From Nocardia ignorata NBRC 108230 (GTDB taxonomy: Bacteria; Actinomycetota; Actinomycetes; Mycobacteriales; Mycobacteriaceae): a DNA stretch of 64,000 bases. A program made the translations under genes and the position numbers. The DNA lies in contig NZ_BDBI01000016.1 of NCBI RefSeq assembly GCF_001612905.1, positions 220,075-284,074 of the forward strand. Direction: 5' to 3'. The notes below the pieces were generated by a model that worked only from the letters and a program-made list of their open reading frames with translations, made no database searches and had not been told where the DNA came from. This document shows, in pieces, positions 42,013 through 51,669 of this stretch (position 1 is the first letter of the stretch; every line of letters starts with the position of its first letter).

Positions 42013-42049
42013 ACGAAGGCCCGTTTCCCAGAGGGAAACGGGCCTTCGT
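42013..42049 (-). terminator. strong hairpin terminator at the end of the S10 operon
   Basis: Perfect 17-bp arms (42013-42029 and 42033-42049; ACGAAGGCCCGTTTCCC and its complement) enclose a 3-base loop, 31 bases after the rpsQ stop. No long T-tract follows. It separates the ribosomal operon from vapBC on the same strand. Confidence 0.85.
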
Positions 42050-42080
42050 GGCAACGATCTCGATGGATCGAGGAGGGACC

Positions 42081-42350
42081 TTACTTGGCCTTCTCCAGGA
42101 CCTCGACCAGACGCCAGCGCTTGGTGGCCGACAGCGGACGGGTCTCCATCAGCTGAACGCGGTCGCCGACGCCGGCGATCTCGTTCTCGTCATGCGCCTT
42201 CACCTTGGAGGTGGTGCGAATGATCTTGCCGTAGAGCGGGTGCCGGTGACGGTCTTCCAGCTCGACGACGATCGTCTTGTTCATCTTGTCCGAGACGACG
42301 TAGCCGCTACGAACCTTGCGGCTGCCGCGCTCTTCCTTCTTCTCGCTCAT
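42081..42350 (-). CDS. rpsQ: 30S ribosomal protein S17
   Basis: An 89-residue S17 with the conserved [20 protein letters not shown] and [13 protein letters not shown] blocks. Binds 16S rRNA early in 30S assembly. Its start overlaps the rpmC stop by 4 bases. It is the last gene of the S10 operon here; the spc operon genes that often follow (rplN onward) are not adjacent. Confidence 0.98.
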   Translation of the reverse strand: MSEKKEERGSRKVRSGYVVSDKMNKTIVVELEDRHRHPLYGKIIRTTSKVKAHDENEIAGVGDRVQLMETRPLSATKRWRLVEVLEKAK

Positions 42351-42586
42351 GCCGCATCTCCCTTGCCCGCGGGCGCCGTGGCCAGGCCGAGCTCGCGCTC
42401 ACGCATGACCGTGTAAATGCGCGCGATCTCGTGGCGGACGACGCGCAGACGACGGTTGTTGTCGAGCTGACCCGTCGCCATCTGGAAGCGCAGGTTGAAC
42501 AGCTCTTCCTTCGACTCGCGCAGTTTGGCCACGAGCTCTTCTTCGTTGAGCTCGCGGAGCTCTGCGGCCGGTGTTCCGGTAGCCAT
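42347..42586 (-). CDS. rpmC: 50S ribosomal protein L29
   Basis: A 79-residue L29: [20 protein letters not shown] and [15 protein letters not shown] are diagnostic. It sits at the peptide exit site. ATG 42586 shares its first base with the rplP stop, so translation is coupled. A short Ala/Gly/Lys tail follows the family's usual end. Confidence 0.98.
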   Translation of the reverse strand: MATGTPAAELRELNEEELVAKLRESKEELFNLRFQMATGQLDNNRRLRVVRHEIARIYTVMRERELGLATAPAGKGDAA

Positions 42587-43002
42587 CAGAACTGCTCCTC
42601 CCTGGTCACGATCCTGCACTTCATGGGGAGCTTGTGCATCGCGCGGCGCAGGGCCTCGCGAGCGGTCTCCTCGTTGGGGTAAGACATCTCGAACATGACC
42701 CGACCGGGCTTCACGTTCGCGACCCACCACTCCGGCGAACCCTTACCGGAACCCATGCGGGTCTCGGCAGGCTTCTTGGTGAGCGGGCGGTCGGGGTAGA
42801 TGTTGATCCAGATCTTGCCGCCACGCTTGATGTGGCGGGTCATCGCGATACGCGCCGACTCGATCTGACGGTTGGTGACGTAGGCAGGCTCGAGAGCCTG
42901 GATGCCGTAGTCACCGAACGCCACCGCGGTGCCGCCCTTGGACATGCCGGAGCGGCTGGGGTGGTGCTGCTTGCGGTGCTTGACCCTACGGGGCATCAGC
43001 AT
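42586..43002 (-). CDS. rplP: 50S ribosomal protein L16
   Basis: A 138-residue L16 with [17 protein letters not shown] at the start, [20 protein letters not shown] and [17 protein letters not shown]. Organises the tRNA-binding region of the 50S subunit. ATG 43002 lies 3 bases after the rpsC stop; ATG 42996 is a near alternative. Confidence 0.98.
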   Translation of the reverse strand: MLMPRRVKHRKQHHPSRSGMSKGGTAVAFGDYGIQALEPAYVTNRQIESARIAMTRHIKRGGKIWINIYPDRPLTKKPAETRMGSGKGSPEWWVANVKPGRVMFEMSYPNEETAREALRRAMHKLPMKCRIVTREEQF

Positions 43003-43005
43003 GCG

Positions 43006-43803
<798 letters not shown>

Positions 43804-44217
43804 TTACTTTGCCCCTCCCTTCCGGCGGCTACGAGTGGCAGCGCCGGCAGTGGGCACGCTCTCGACCTCGATGGTGATGTGGCTGGTGCGCTTGCGAATC
43901 CGGAACGCGCGGCCCTGGGCCCGCGGCTGGAAACGCTTCATGGTGGCACCCTCGTCGACGAACGCAGTCGAGATGACCAGGGTGGCCGGGTTGAGGCCGA
44001 GGTTGTTCTCGGCGTTCGCCGCGGCCGAAGCCACGACCTTGGCCACCGGCTCGCTGGCGGCCTGCGGGGCGAACCGCAGGATGGCCAGCGCGTCCTCGAC
44101 ACGCTTGCCGCGGACCATGTCCACGACGCGACGCGCCTTCATCGGGGTGACCCGCACATGCTTAGCGGTAGCGCGGGCAGTCGGGTTCTGAACCGTTTCG
44201 GTGTTGGTTTCAGTCAT
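43804..44217 (-). CDS. rplV: 50S ribosomal protein L22
   Basis: A 137-residue L22 with [20 protein letters not shown] and the exit-tunnel loop region [19 protein letters not shown]. Its hairpin lines the peptide exit tunnel. Coupled to rpsS by a 4-base overlap and directly abutting rpsC. Confidence 0.98.
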   Translation of the reverse strand: MTETNTETVQNPTARATAKHVRVTPMKARRVVDMVRGKRVEDALAILRFAPQAASEPVAKVVASAAANAENNLGLNPATLVISTAFVDEGATMKRFQPRAQGRAFRIRKRTSHITIEVESVPTAGAATRSRRKGGAK

Positions 44218-44495
44218 CGCCGCTTGCTCTTCCGGTCGTCCTTGACGTGGCTCTTGAACGTCCTGGTCGGCGCGAACTCACCGAGCTTGTGGCCGACCAT
44301 GTTGTCCGAGACGAACACCGGGACGTGCTTGCGACCGTCGTGGACGGCGAAAGTGTGACCGATGAAATCGGGGATGATGGTCGAGCGACGCGACCAGGTC
44401 TTGATGACCTGCTTGGTGCCTTTTTCGTTCTGGACGTCCACCTTCTTCAGGAGGTGGTCGTCGACGAACGGGCCCTTCTTGAGGCTGCGTGGCAT
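44214..44495 (-). CDS. rpsS: 30S ribosomal protein S19
   Basis: A 93-residue S19: [20 protein letters not shown] and [19 protein letters not shown] are diagnostic. Contacts A-site tRNA and 16S rRNA in the 30S head. Preceded by AGGAGG within a 15-base gap from rplB. Confidence 0.98.
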   Translation of the reverse strand: MPRSLKKGPFVDDHLLKKVDVQNEKGTKQVIKTWSRRSTIIPDFIGHTFAVHDGRKHVPVFVSDNMVGHKLGEFAPTRTFKSHVKDDRKSKRR

Positions 44496-44510
44496 TTCTT
44501 ACCTCCTCCT

Positions 44511-45347
44511 TTAGCGCTTCTTGCCGGTCTTGCGACGGCGGACGATGAGCTTGTCGCTCGGGCGGTTGGGCTTGCGGGTACGGCCCTCAGGCTGGCCCCA
44601 CGGGGAGACCGGGTGGCGACCACCGGAGGTCTTACCCTCACCACCACCGTGCGGGTGGTCGACCGGGTTCATGACGACACCACGGACGGTAGGACGACGG
44701 CCCTTCCAGCGCATACGGCCGGCCTTGCCCCAGTTGATGTTCGACTGCTCGGCGTTGCCGACCTCGCCGACGGTGGCGCGGCAGCGCACGTCGACACGGC
44801 GGATTTCACCCGACGGCATACGAAGGGTCGCGTACGGCCCTTCCTTGCCGAGCAGCTGGATGCTCATGCCTGCGGCACGGGCCATCTTGGCGCCACCGCC
44901 CGGACGCAGTTCCACGTTGTGGATCGTGGTACCGGTCGGGATGTTGCGCAGCGGCAGGTTGTTACCCGGCTTGATGTCGGCCGTGGGGCCGGACTCGATC
45001 GGGCTGCCCTGCTTGATGCCCTTCGGCGCGATGATGTAGCGCTTCTCGCCGTCGGCGAAGTGCAGCAGTGCGATGTTGGCGGTGCGGTTGGGGTCGTACT
45101 CGATGTGCGCGACCTTGGCCGGGATGCCGTCCTTGTCCAGTCGACGGAAGTCGATGACACGGTAGGCACGCTTGTGACCGCCACCGCGGTGACGCGTGGT
45201 GATGCGACCGTGCGCGTTACGACCACCGGACTTGGTGAGCGGGCGCAGCAGCGACTTCTCCGGCGTCGACCGGGTGATCTCGGCGAAGTCCGAGACACTC
45301 GAGCCACGACGGCCCGGTGTAGTCGGCTTGTATTTACGGATTGCCAT
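44511..45347 (-). CDS. rplB: 50S ribosomal protein L2
   Basis: A 278-residue L2, full length. [20 protein letters not shown] begins the protein, and the peptidyl-transferase-proximal loop [20 protein letters not shown] is intact with its conserved histidine. Located between rplW and rpsS. Confidence 0.98.
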   Translation of the reverse strand: MAIRKYKPTTPGRRGSSVSDFAEITRSTPEKSLLRPLTKSGGRNAHGRITTRHRGGGHKRAYRVIDFRRLDKDGIPAKVAHIEYDPNRTANIALLHFADGEKRYIIAPKGIKQGSPIESGPTADIKPGNNLPLRNIPTGTTIHNVELRPGGGAKMARAAGMSIQLLGKEGPYATLRMPSGEIRRVDVRCRATVGEVGNAEQSNINWGKAGRMRWKGRRPTVRGVVMNPVDHPHGGGEGKTSGGRHPVSPWGQPEGRTRKPNRPSDKLIVRRRKTGKKR

Positions 45348-45380
45348 GAGTTCTTCTCTGCTTTCTGGATCGCCAGCCGC

Positions 45381-45686
45381 TTACGCGACCGGTCCTCCGA
45401 AGATCTCGATGGGCTTGCTGTCGGCCGAGATGGTCACGAGCGCGCGCTTGGTGTCCTTGCGCTTGCCGTAACCGAAGCGGGTCCGCTTGCGCTTGCCCTG
45501 ACGGTTGGCGGTGTTGACGCTGGTGACCTTGACGCCGAAAACCTTCTCGACGGCGATCTTGATCTGCGTCTTGTTCGAATCCGGGTGCACCAGGAAGGTG
45601 TAGGTACCTTCCTCGATCAGTCCGTAGGACTTCTCCGAGATGACCGGTGCGAGCAGGATGTCGCGGGGGTCGGCGATGGTGCTCAC
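45381..45686 (-). CDS. rplW: 50S ribosomal protein L23
   Basis: A 101-residue L23: [36 protein letters not shown] and [14 protein letters not shown]. Docking site for trigger factor and SRP at the tunnel exit. GTG 45686 overlaps the rplD stop (GTGA); the longer open frame upstream lies inside rplD and is rejected. Confidence 0.97.
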   Translation of the reverse strand: MSTIADPRDILLAPVISEKSYGLIEEGTYTFLVHPDSNKTQIKIAVEKVFGVKVTSVNTANRQGKRKRTRFGYGKRKDTKRALVTISADSKPIEIFGGPVA

Positions 45687-46357
45687 TTGCTCTCCTCCTG
45701 GGCCGCCTCGGCGGGACCGTGAACGAACGCGTTCAGGGCCTCGACGCTGAACACCAGTTCGTCGCTGTTGAGGACGTCGTAGGTGTTGAGCTGATCCGGG
45801 GCGATCGGCAGCACGTTCTGCAGGTTCGCCACGCTCTTCCACGCGGCGACGTCCTCGCGACCGACCACGACGAGGAACTTCTTGCGGTCCGAAAGCTCGG
45901 ACAGGAAGCTCTTCGCGGCCTTGGTCGACGGGGTCTGACCCGAGACCAGTTCGGTGATCACGTGGATGCGCTCGTTGCGGGCCCGGTCGGACAGGGCACC
46001 GCGCAGGGCGGCGGCCTTCATCTTCTTGGGGGTCCGCTGGCTGTAGTCACGCGGCTGCGGGCCGTGGACGGTGCCACCGCCGGCGAACTGCGGCGCACGG
46101 GTCGAACCCTGGCGGGCGCGGCCGGTGCCCTTCTGGCGGTAAGGCTTCTTGCCACCACCGGAGACCTGGCCACGAGTCTTCGTGGCGTGGGTGCCCTGGC
46201 GAGCGGCGGCCAGCTGCGCGATGACGACCTGGTGCATCAGCGCGACGTTGGCGGTCACGTCGAAGATCTCCGCGGGGAGGTCGACGGTGCCTTCGGTCTT
46301 GCCGCCTGCAGCCTTAACGGTCAGCGTCAGGTTGGCCTTCTTCTCGAGGCTGGTCAT
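45683..46357 (-). CDS. rplD: 50S ribosomal protein L4
   Basis: A 224-residue L4 with the conserved tunnel-lining loop ([20 protein letters not shown]) and [14 protein letters not shown]. In many bacteria L4 also autoregulates the S10 operon through the leader, but that is not shown for actinobacteria. Overlaps rplC by 4 bases. Confidence 0.98.
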   Translation of the reverse strand: MTSLEKKANLTLTVKAAGGKTEGTVDLPAEIFDVTANVALMHQVVIAQLAAARQGTHATKTRGQVSGGGKKPYRQKGTGRARQGSTRAPQFAGGGTVHGPQPRDYSQRTPKKMKAAALRGALSDRARNERIHVITELVSGQTPSTKAAKSFLSELSDRKKFLVVVGREDVAAWKSVANLQNVLPIAPDQLNTYDVLNSDELVFSVEALNAFVHGPAEAAQEESK

Positions 46358-47019
46358 GCGTGCGCACCACCCTTCACGGCGCTCTTGACGATCACGACGT
46401 TGCCCTTGCGGCCGGGGATGGCACCCTTGACCAGGAGCAGGCCGTTCTCGGCGTCGACCTTGTGAACCGACAGGTTCTGCGTGGTCACGCGGTCGTTACC
46501 CATACGGCCCGACATGCGCATGCCCTTGAACACGCGGCCGGGAGTGGCACAGCCACCGATGGAACCCGGGCGACGGTGCACAGCCTGCGCACCGTGCGAG
46601 GCGCCCTGGCCCTTGAAGCCGTGACGCTTCATGGTGCCTGCGAAACCCTTGCCCTTGCTGATTCCGGTCACGTCGACGTAGGTGCCCTCTTCGAAGACGT
46701 CGGCGGAAAGCTCCTGGCCGACCTCGAAGGTGGAGGCATCCGCGACGCGGATCTCGGTGACGTGGCGGCGCGGGGTGACACCGGCCTTGGCGAACTGGCC
46801 GGAAACCGGCTTGTTCACCTTGCGCGGGTCGATGGCGCCGAAAGCGATCTGGACGGCCGAGTAGCCGTCGCGCTCCACGGTGCGGATCTGGGTGACCACG
46901 TTCGGGCCCGCCTTGATGACGGTGACCGGGACGACGCGGTTCTTCTCGTCGAAGACCTGGGTCATGCCGAGCTTGGTGCCCAGGATGCCGGCTGCGGGCC
47001 GGTTCTTGTTGTCAGTCAT
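46354..47019 (-). CDS. rplC: 50S ribosomal protein L3
   Basis: A 221-residue L3: [40 protein letters not shown] and [13 protein letters not shown] are intact. Reaches the peptidyl-transferase centre. ATG 47019 lies 14 bases after the rpsJ stop, with CGAGAT upstream; longer in-frame starts would overlap rpsJ. Confidence 0.98.
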   Translation of the reverse strand: MTDNKNRPAAGILGTKLGMTQVFDEKNRVVPVTVIKAGPNVVTQIRTVERDGYSAVQIAFGAIDPRKVNKPVSGQFAKAGVTPRRHVTEIRVADASTFEVGQELSADVFEEGTYVDVTGISKGKGFAGTMKRHGFKGQGASHGAQAVHRRPGSIGGCATPGRVFKGMRMSGRMGNDRVTTQNLSVHKVDAENGLLLVKGAIPGRKGNVVIVKSAVKGGAHA

Positions 47020-47033
47020 ATCTCGAGTCCCCG

Positions 47034-47339
47034 TCACTGAATGTTGACGTCGACGCTGGCCGGCAGGTCGATGCGCATGAGCGCGTCGACCGTCTTCGGC
47101 GTCGGGTCGAGGATGTCGATGAGGCGCTTGTGTGTACGCATCTCGAAGTGTTCGCGCGAGTCCTTGTACTTGTGCGGCGAACGGATGACGCAGTACACGT
47201 TCTTCTCGGTGGGCAACGGCACAGGCCCGACCACACGGGCGCCGGTGCGGGTCACCGTCTCCACGATCTTGCGCGCAGACGCATCGATCGCCTCGTGGTC
47301 ATAGGCCTTGAGCCTGATGCGGATCTTTTGTCCCGCCAC
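47034..47339 (-). CDS. rpsJ: 30S ribosomal protein S10
   Basis: A 101-residue S10 with [27 protein letters not shown] and the conserved RTHKRLIDI. First gene of the S10 operon; S10 (NusE) also acts in antitermination. The upstream 449 bases hold no gene and include the probable long leader. Confidence 0.98.
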   Translation of the reverse strand: MAGQKIRIRLKAYDHEAIDASARKIVETVTRTGARVVGPVPLPTEKNVYCVIRSPHKYKDSREHFEMRTHKRLIDILDPTPKTVDALMRIDLPASVDVNIQ

Positions 47340-47788
47340 GCTAAGTGTCCTTTTCTCCGCTTTCCTTCGTGGTCACAGGAGCAAGCTCCCGCACCACCCT
47401 CATTTGCACAGCCCGAACACACGTGAGGTTTCGAGATCGCCACCGGGCACCGCCCAGTCCTCGCCGCTGTTCATCTGTCATGGTTCTCCGGTCCACGCGG
47501 TCGGGCGTGTCGCCCTTTTTGCTACAACGTGGTCCCGAACGTATCCACACCGGCGAACCGGTGGGATACACAACTGCTGCCTGCCCTGCTCGACCCGTCG
47601 GCCCCGAAGGGCGACGATCCTGCGCAAGGCAACCCGAACAGTATGCACCATGCCGACAAGGCTCTTCAAATCGGGGGGCATGAGGCATCGGTCACTGATC
47701 GGACTGTGCTCGACCATGGTAGCTGGCGGGTCACCGGCGCTGGTCAGGTGGGCTTCCCGCTTATCTTACTTTTGAGTAAGATACGGGG
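47340..47788. other. gene-free stretch: S10 operon leader/promoter region
   Basis: No convincing gene on either strand. A stem GGGCG-TGT-CGCCC followed by TTTTT (47503-47520, + strand) is the clearest structure. It reads as AAAAA-GGGCG-ACA-CGCCC on the rpsJ strand, so it may be part of the S10 leader or a terminator against + strand reading. A weak -10-like TACCAT (minus strand, 47721-47716) would give a leader of about 370 bases. The right end carries a palindromic operator. Confidence 0.5.
47762..47783 (+). promoter_or_regulatory. 22-bp perfect palindromic operator
   Basis: TATCTTACT (47762-47770) and AGTAAGATA (47775-47783) are perfect 9-bp arms around TTTG. The core TTACTnnnnAGTAA resembles operators of TetR-type lipid-metabolism regulators. 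It ends 5 bases before ATG 47789, so bound protein would cover the start of the transcript. Confidence 0.7.
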
Positions 47789-48265
47789 ATGGCACAGGAA
47801 ACCGCGACGTACCGCGGCTGGAAGAAGCTGCCCGACAACCGCATCGGGCACGCGCTGTTCTCACTCGGGATGGTGGCCCGGGTCCCCTACTTCGGCACGG
47901 TGCTGCCGCAAGTGGTGCGGCTCGAGCCCGGGCTGTGCGAGGTGACCTCGCCGAAATGGTTCGGCATCCACAATCATCTCGGCACCTTCCACGCCATCGC
48001 CGCGTGCAATCTGGCCGAGGTGGCGATGGGGATGCTGAGCGAGGCGACGGTGCCGACCACCCATCGCTGGATCCCCAAGGGCATGAATGTGCAGTACCTG
48101 GCGAAGGCCGAGTCGGGGTTGCGCGCGGTCGCGAAGCTGGCCGAGATCCCCGATTTCGCGGCGATCACCGAAGGGCGCGAGCTGACGGTGCCGGTGTCGA
48201 TCTTCGACAAGGACGGCGTCGAGGTGGTGCACGCCGAGATCACCACCTGGGTCACGCCACGGTAA
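47789..48265 (+). CDS. DUF4442 hotdog-fold protein (thioesterase-like)
   Basis: A 158-residue protein of the DUF4442 group in the hotdog superfamily. Conserved NHLGTFHAIAACNLAEVAMG contains the region equivalent to the active-site helix of PaaI-type thioesterases; RWIPKGMNVQYLAKA is the adjoining strand block. Probably acts on acyl-CoA. The start lies 5 bases behind a long palindrome, suggesting tight repression and a leaderless or very short-leader transcript. It stands alone between the S10 operon and an ABC exporter. Confidence 0.85.
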   Translation: MAQETATYRGWKKLPDNRIGHALFSLGMVARVPYFGTVLPQVVRLEPGLCEVTSPKWFGIHNHLGTFHAIAACNLAEVAMGMLSEATVPTTHRWIPKGMNVQYLAKAESGLRAVAKLAEIPDFAAITEGRELTVPVSIFDKDGVEVVHAEITTWVTPR

Positions 48266-48314
48266 TCCGTTGGGCCGGTACGGTTGTGAGCACGGCTACA
48301 GACGGGGAGGTTCG

Positions 48315-49187
48315 ATGCTGGAAGTCGCGCATGTGGTCCGCCGGTTCGGCGACAAGGTCGCGGTCGACGACGTGTCGTTCACGGTGGCGCCGGGGATGCT
48401 CACCGGGTTCGTCGGCGGGAACGGGGCGGGCAAGACCACGACCATGCGGATGATCATGGGCGTGCTCGCCGTGCAGTCCGGCGAGGTCCGCTGGGACGGG
48501 CGGCCGGTCACGGCGCTGGATCGCCGCTCCTTCGGGTACATGCCGGAGGAACGCGGGCTCTATCCCAAGCAACCGGTGCTCGATCAGCTCGTCTACCTCG
48601 CACGCTTGCGTGCTGTGCCCGCCGAGGAGGCCGAGACCCGTGCGCTCGGCCTGCTCGACCGGTTCGGTTTGGCCGACCGGGCCAAGGACAAGCTCGAGTC
48701 GCTGTCGCTCGGCAATCAGCAGCGGGTGCAGATCGCGGCCGCGGTGATCGCGGAGCCGTCGGCGCTGATTCTCGACGAACCGTTCTCCGGGCTGGACCCG
48801 CTGGCCGTCGACTCGATGGTGGAGTTGTTGCGGGAGTACGCGGCGAAGGGTGTGCCGGTGCTGTTCTCCTCGCATCAGCTCGATCTGGTCGAGCGGTTGT
48901 GCGACCGGCTCGTCATTCTGTCCTCGGGGCGGGTGGTCGGGCAGGGGTCGGTCGACGAGCTCCGCTCCGCCGGTGGGTTGCGGTATCGGCTCGTCGTCGA
49001 CGGTGACGCGGAGTGGTTACGGTCCCATCCCGGGATTCGGTCCGTTGAAATAGACGGTGGGCGTGCGGTTTTCGAGGCCTCGGAGACCGATGCCATTCTG
49101 AAAGAGGCGTTGTCGCGTGGATCGGTGCGTGAGTTCACCGAGGTCAGGCCGACCGTTGCCGAGATCTATCGGGAGGTGACGGCGTGA
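48315..49187 (+). CDS. ABC exporter ATP-binding protein (NatA-like)
   Basis: A 290-residue ATPase subunit: Walker A GGNGAGKTT, the variant signature LSLGNQQRVQIAAAVI typical of NatA-type proteins, Walker B ALILDEPFSGLDPLA and switch histidine in FSSHQLD. The C-terminal 70 residues form the DUF4162-type domain of this group. GGGGAGG precedes ATG 48315. Forms an exporter with the ABC-2 permease that follows after 52 bases. Confidence 0.92.
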   Translation: MLEVAHVVRRFGDKVAVDDVSFTVAPGMLTGFVGGNGAGKTTTMRMIMGVLAVQSGEVRWDGRPVTALDRRSFGYMPEERGLYPKQPVLDQLVYLARLRAVPAEEAETRALGLLDRFGLADRAKDKLESLSLGNQQRVQIAAAVIAEPSALILDEPFSGLDPLAVDSMVELLREYAAKGVPVLFSSHQLDLVERLCDRLVILSSGRVVGQGSVDELRSAGGLRYRLVVDGDAEWLRSHPGIRSVEIDGGRAVFEASETDAILKEALSRGSVREFTEVRPTVAEIYREVTA

Positions 49188-49239
49188 TGCGGCCGGAGTC
49201 AGCGGATCGCGTGATCGCGGCGTGCCGAGGAGGTGCGGC

Positions 49240-50406
49240 GTGAACGGGGTGTGGCGGATCGTTTCCGCGCGCGAGATCGTGGTGAAGCTGCGGGATCGCA
49301 ATTTCGTGATCTCTACGGTGGTGACCATCGTGGCGATCATCGCCTCGGTGGCGGTGAGCGGGTTTCTCGGCAGCAGACCCGAACGAATCGACATCGTCGC
49401 CACCGGCAGCGGCGCAGGCGAAGTGCTGAGCCTGGCCAACGAGCTGGCCGCTCGGTCGGGAACCGACATCAGCTTCCGGGGGTACCAGGCCCGCGACCGA
49501 GCCGAGGTCGAGCAGAACGTTCGGAACGAAAAGGCGGAAGCCGGTCTCGCTCCCACACCCGGCGGGTGGGAGCTCATCGGCAACTCCGCCGAGAACGACG
49601 ACGCGACCACCTACATCACCGCCGCCGCACAGCAGCTGGCCTTGCAACACAATGCCGCCGATTTCGGGGCAACCATGGACGACCTCACCCGTGGCGCCCA
49701 GGTGAGCTACACGTTGCTGGACAAGAGCGCGATCGATCCTGGCCTGGCCAAAATCGTGGCGTTGGTCTTCGCCTTCCTCTTCTATCTCGCGTCGATTCTG
49801 TTCGGGATGTCGATCGCACAGAGTGTGGTCGAGGAGAAGCAGAACCGGATCGTGGAGATCCTGGCGAGCGCGATCCCGTTGCGGCAGCTGCTGATCGGCA
49901 AGGTGGTCGGCAATGCGGTGCTGGCGTTCGGGCAGCTCGTGCTGTTCGTCGCAGCCGGGCTCGGCGGATTGGTCTTCCTCGGCAAGGCCGATCAGCTGGG
50001 CCGGATCGCCGGTGCCGCAGGCTGGTTCATCGTGTTCTTCGTGGTCGGCTTCCTCGCCCTGGCCAGCCTGTGGGCGGTGGCCGGCTCCCTGTCGACGCGC
50101 AGCGAGGACCTGCAGTCCACCTCCACTCCCCTGTCGATGCTCATCATGATCGTGCTGTTCGCGGGCATCTTCCTCTCCGGAACCGCCCGCGTCATCGCCT
50201 CCTACGTCCCCATCACCTCGATCATCGCCATGCCGAGCCGCCTGGCCGAAGGCACCGCCGCCTGGTGGGAACCCCTCATCGCCCTCACCCTGATGGCCGC
50301 CGCCACCTACGCCATCGTCATCCTGGCCGAAAAGATCTACCGCCGCTCCCTCATGCAAACCCAGGGCCGCCTCACCCTCCGCCAAGCCCTCGCCCTCGAG
50401 GACTGA
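49240..50406 (+). CDS. ABC-2 type permease (NatB-like)
   Basis: A 388-residue permease. One N-terminal helix (FVISTVVTIVAIIASVAVSG), a large extracytoplasmic domain of about 150 residues, then five or six helices including IVALVFAFLFYLASILFG and SMLIMIVLFAGIFLSG. The signature VVEEKQNRIVEILASAIP is typical of NatB/YhaP-type permeases. GTG 49240 is supported by GAGGAGG. Pairs with the ATPase upstream; proposed substrates for this group are Na+ or toxic compounds, unproven here. Confidence 0.88.
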   Translation: MNGVWRIVSAREIVVKLRDRNFVISTVVTIVAIIASVAVSGFLGSRPERIDIVATGSGAGEVLSLANELAARSGTDISFRGYQARDRAEVEQNVRNEKAEAGLAPTPGGWELIGNSAENDDATTYITAAAQQLALQHNAADFGATMDDLTRGAQVSYTLLDKSAIDPGLAKIVALVFAFLFYLASILFGMSIAQSVVEEKQNRIVEILASAIPLRQLLIGKVVGNAVLAFGQLVLFVAAGLGGLVFLGKADQLGRIAGAAGWFIVFFVVGFLALASLWAVAGSLSTRSEDLQSTSTPLSMLIMIVLFAGIFLSGTARVIASYVPITSIIAMPSRLAEGTAAWWEPLIALTLMAAATYAIVILAEKIYRRSLMQTQGRLTLRQALALED

Positions 50407-50466
50407 CACCGGGACACCGGTCACGTCTCCTTGCGCCCGGGTGTGGGGTGTGGATTGAATGCGGGG

Positions 50467-51630
50467 GTGAGTGTGCGGGAGTTCGATATTTGCGTGGTCG
50501 GGTTGGGGCCGACTGGGCGGGGGTTGGCGCATCGGGCTGCCGGGGCCGGGTTGCGGGTGGCGGCGGTGGATCCGCGGCCGGAGCGGCTGTTTCCGCCGAC
50601 GTTCTCGTGCTGGGTGGACGAGTTGCCGGGCTGGTTGCCCGAGAGTGCCATCGCGCAGCGGATCGCGGCGCCGACGGTGTGGACCAAGACCGAGCATCGG
50701 ATCGAGCGCGCCTACTGTGTGCTGTCGAAGGCGGGGTTGCACGCGGCGCTCGCGATCGACGACGCGACGGTGTTCGCGCAGCGGGCCGGGCGGGTGGACC
50801 AGCACGAAGTGGAGCTGGCCGACGGGACGGTGATCTCAGCGGGCACGGTGTTCGACACCCGTGGGCTGCCGACGCTCGGCAAGCGGCGGGCGGCGTCGGC
50901 GCACGGGATCTTCGTCGATGCCGAGACCGCGGCGCCGATGGTCGGTGACGGCGAGGGTCTGCTGCTGGACTGGCGACCGGAGAACGGTGCGGGCCCGGAC
51001 GAACCGCCGTCGTTCCTGTACGCGGTGCCGCTCGGCGACGGAACCGTCATCTTCGAAGAGACGAGCCTTGGTCTGCGCGGCGGTATGCCCCAGCACGAAC
51101 TGCGCAGGCGGACGTTGAATCGTCTTGCCGCCCACGGTATTCGGCTCACCGGCGACGAACCGCACGAGGCCGCCCACTACCCGCTCGACCAGCCGCCACC
51201 GAAGAAGGGCGCCGCGGCGGCGATCCCGTTCGGGTCCCGTGGCGGCATGATGCACCCGTGCACCGGCTACAGCGTGGCCGATTCGCTCGCCCTCATCGAC
51301 ACCGCCGTCTCGGCCGTGCAGCAGGGCACCGACCCCGTCGAGGCGCTGTGGCCGTGGCAGGCGCGCGCGGTGTACTGGATGCGGATGCGCGGCCTGTGGG
51401 GCCTGGGCCGACTCACCACCGACCAGTCGATCGCCATGTTCGAAGCGTTCTTCACCGAGTCAGAACGCGGCCAGCGCGCGCTGCTGTCGGCCCACGACGA
51501 CTACACCGCCCTCGGCGCGGTGCTGTTCAACACCGTCGCCCACACCTGGCCGTTCCGCTGGCGCTACGACCTGGTCGGCTGGACCAACCGCAACCGCTGG
51601 GTCGACTACCCGTTCGCGGCACCGGCATGA
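50467..51630 (+). CDS. lycopene cyclase family protein (CrtL/CrtY type)
   Basis: A 387-residue flavoprotein of the plant/Rhodococcus CrtL-type lycopene beta-cyclase family. Dinucleotide fold VVGLGPTGRGLAHRAA at the N-terminus; VFDTRGLP equivalent to the conserved D-x-R-G; central YAVPLGDGTVIFEETSL; and MMHPCTGYSVADSLALID near the C-terminal third. It would cyclise lycopene ends, giving beta-ionone rings. No other carotenoid gene is within the window. Starts GTG 50467 or GTG 50473; no strong ribosome binding site. Convergent with the exporter operon. Confidence 0.85.
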   Translation: MSVREFDICVVGLGPTGRGLAHRAAGAGLRVAAVDPRPERLFPPTFSCWVDELPGWLPESAIAQRIAAPTVWTKTEHRIERAYCVLSKAGLHAALAIDDATVFAQRAGRVDQHEVELADGTVISAGTVFDTRGLPTLGKRRAASAHGIFVDAETAAPMVGDGEGLLLDWRPENGAGPDEPPSFLYAVPLGDGTVIFEETSLGLRGGMPQHELRRRTLNRLAAHGIRLTGDEPHEAAHYPLDQPPPKKGAAAAIPFGSRGGMMHPCTGYSVADSLALIDTAVSAVQQGTDPVEALWPWQARAVYWMRMRGLWGLGRLTTDQSIAMFEAFFTESERGQRALLSAHDDYTALGAVLFNTVAHTWPFRWRYDLVGWTNRNRWVDYPFAAPA

Positions 51631-51632
51631 GA

Positions 51633-51661
51633 AAGGCCGCGCCGGGCAACGGCGCGGCCTT
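51633..51661. terminator. bidirectional hairpin terminator
   Basis: AAGGCCGCGCC (51633-51643) and GGCGCGGCCTT (51651-51661) are perfect 11-bp arms around a 7-base loop, in the 39 bases between the convergent lycopene cyclase and permease genes. Confidence 0.85.
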
Positions 51662-51669
51662 CCACAGAA

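Noticed and set aside
47503..47520. Intrinsic terminator on the + strand
   Set aside because: The stem plus TTTTT is convincing in form, but no + strand gene ends upstream of it; it is described as part of the S10 leader instead.
47478..47717. 79-codon minus-strand frame upstream of rpsJ
   Set aside because: No ribosome binding site or recognisable protein pattern; lies in the probable S10 leader.
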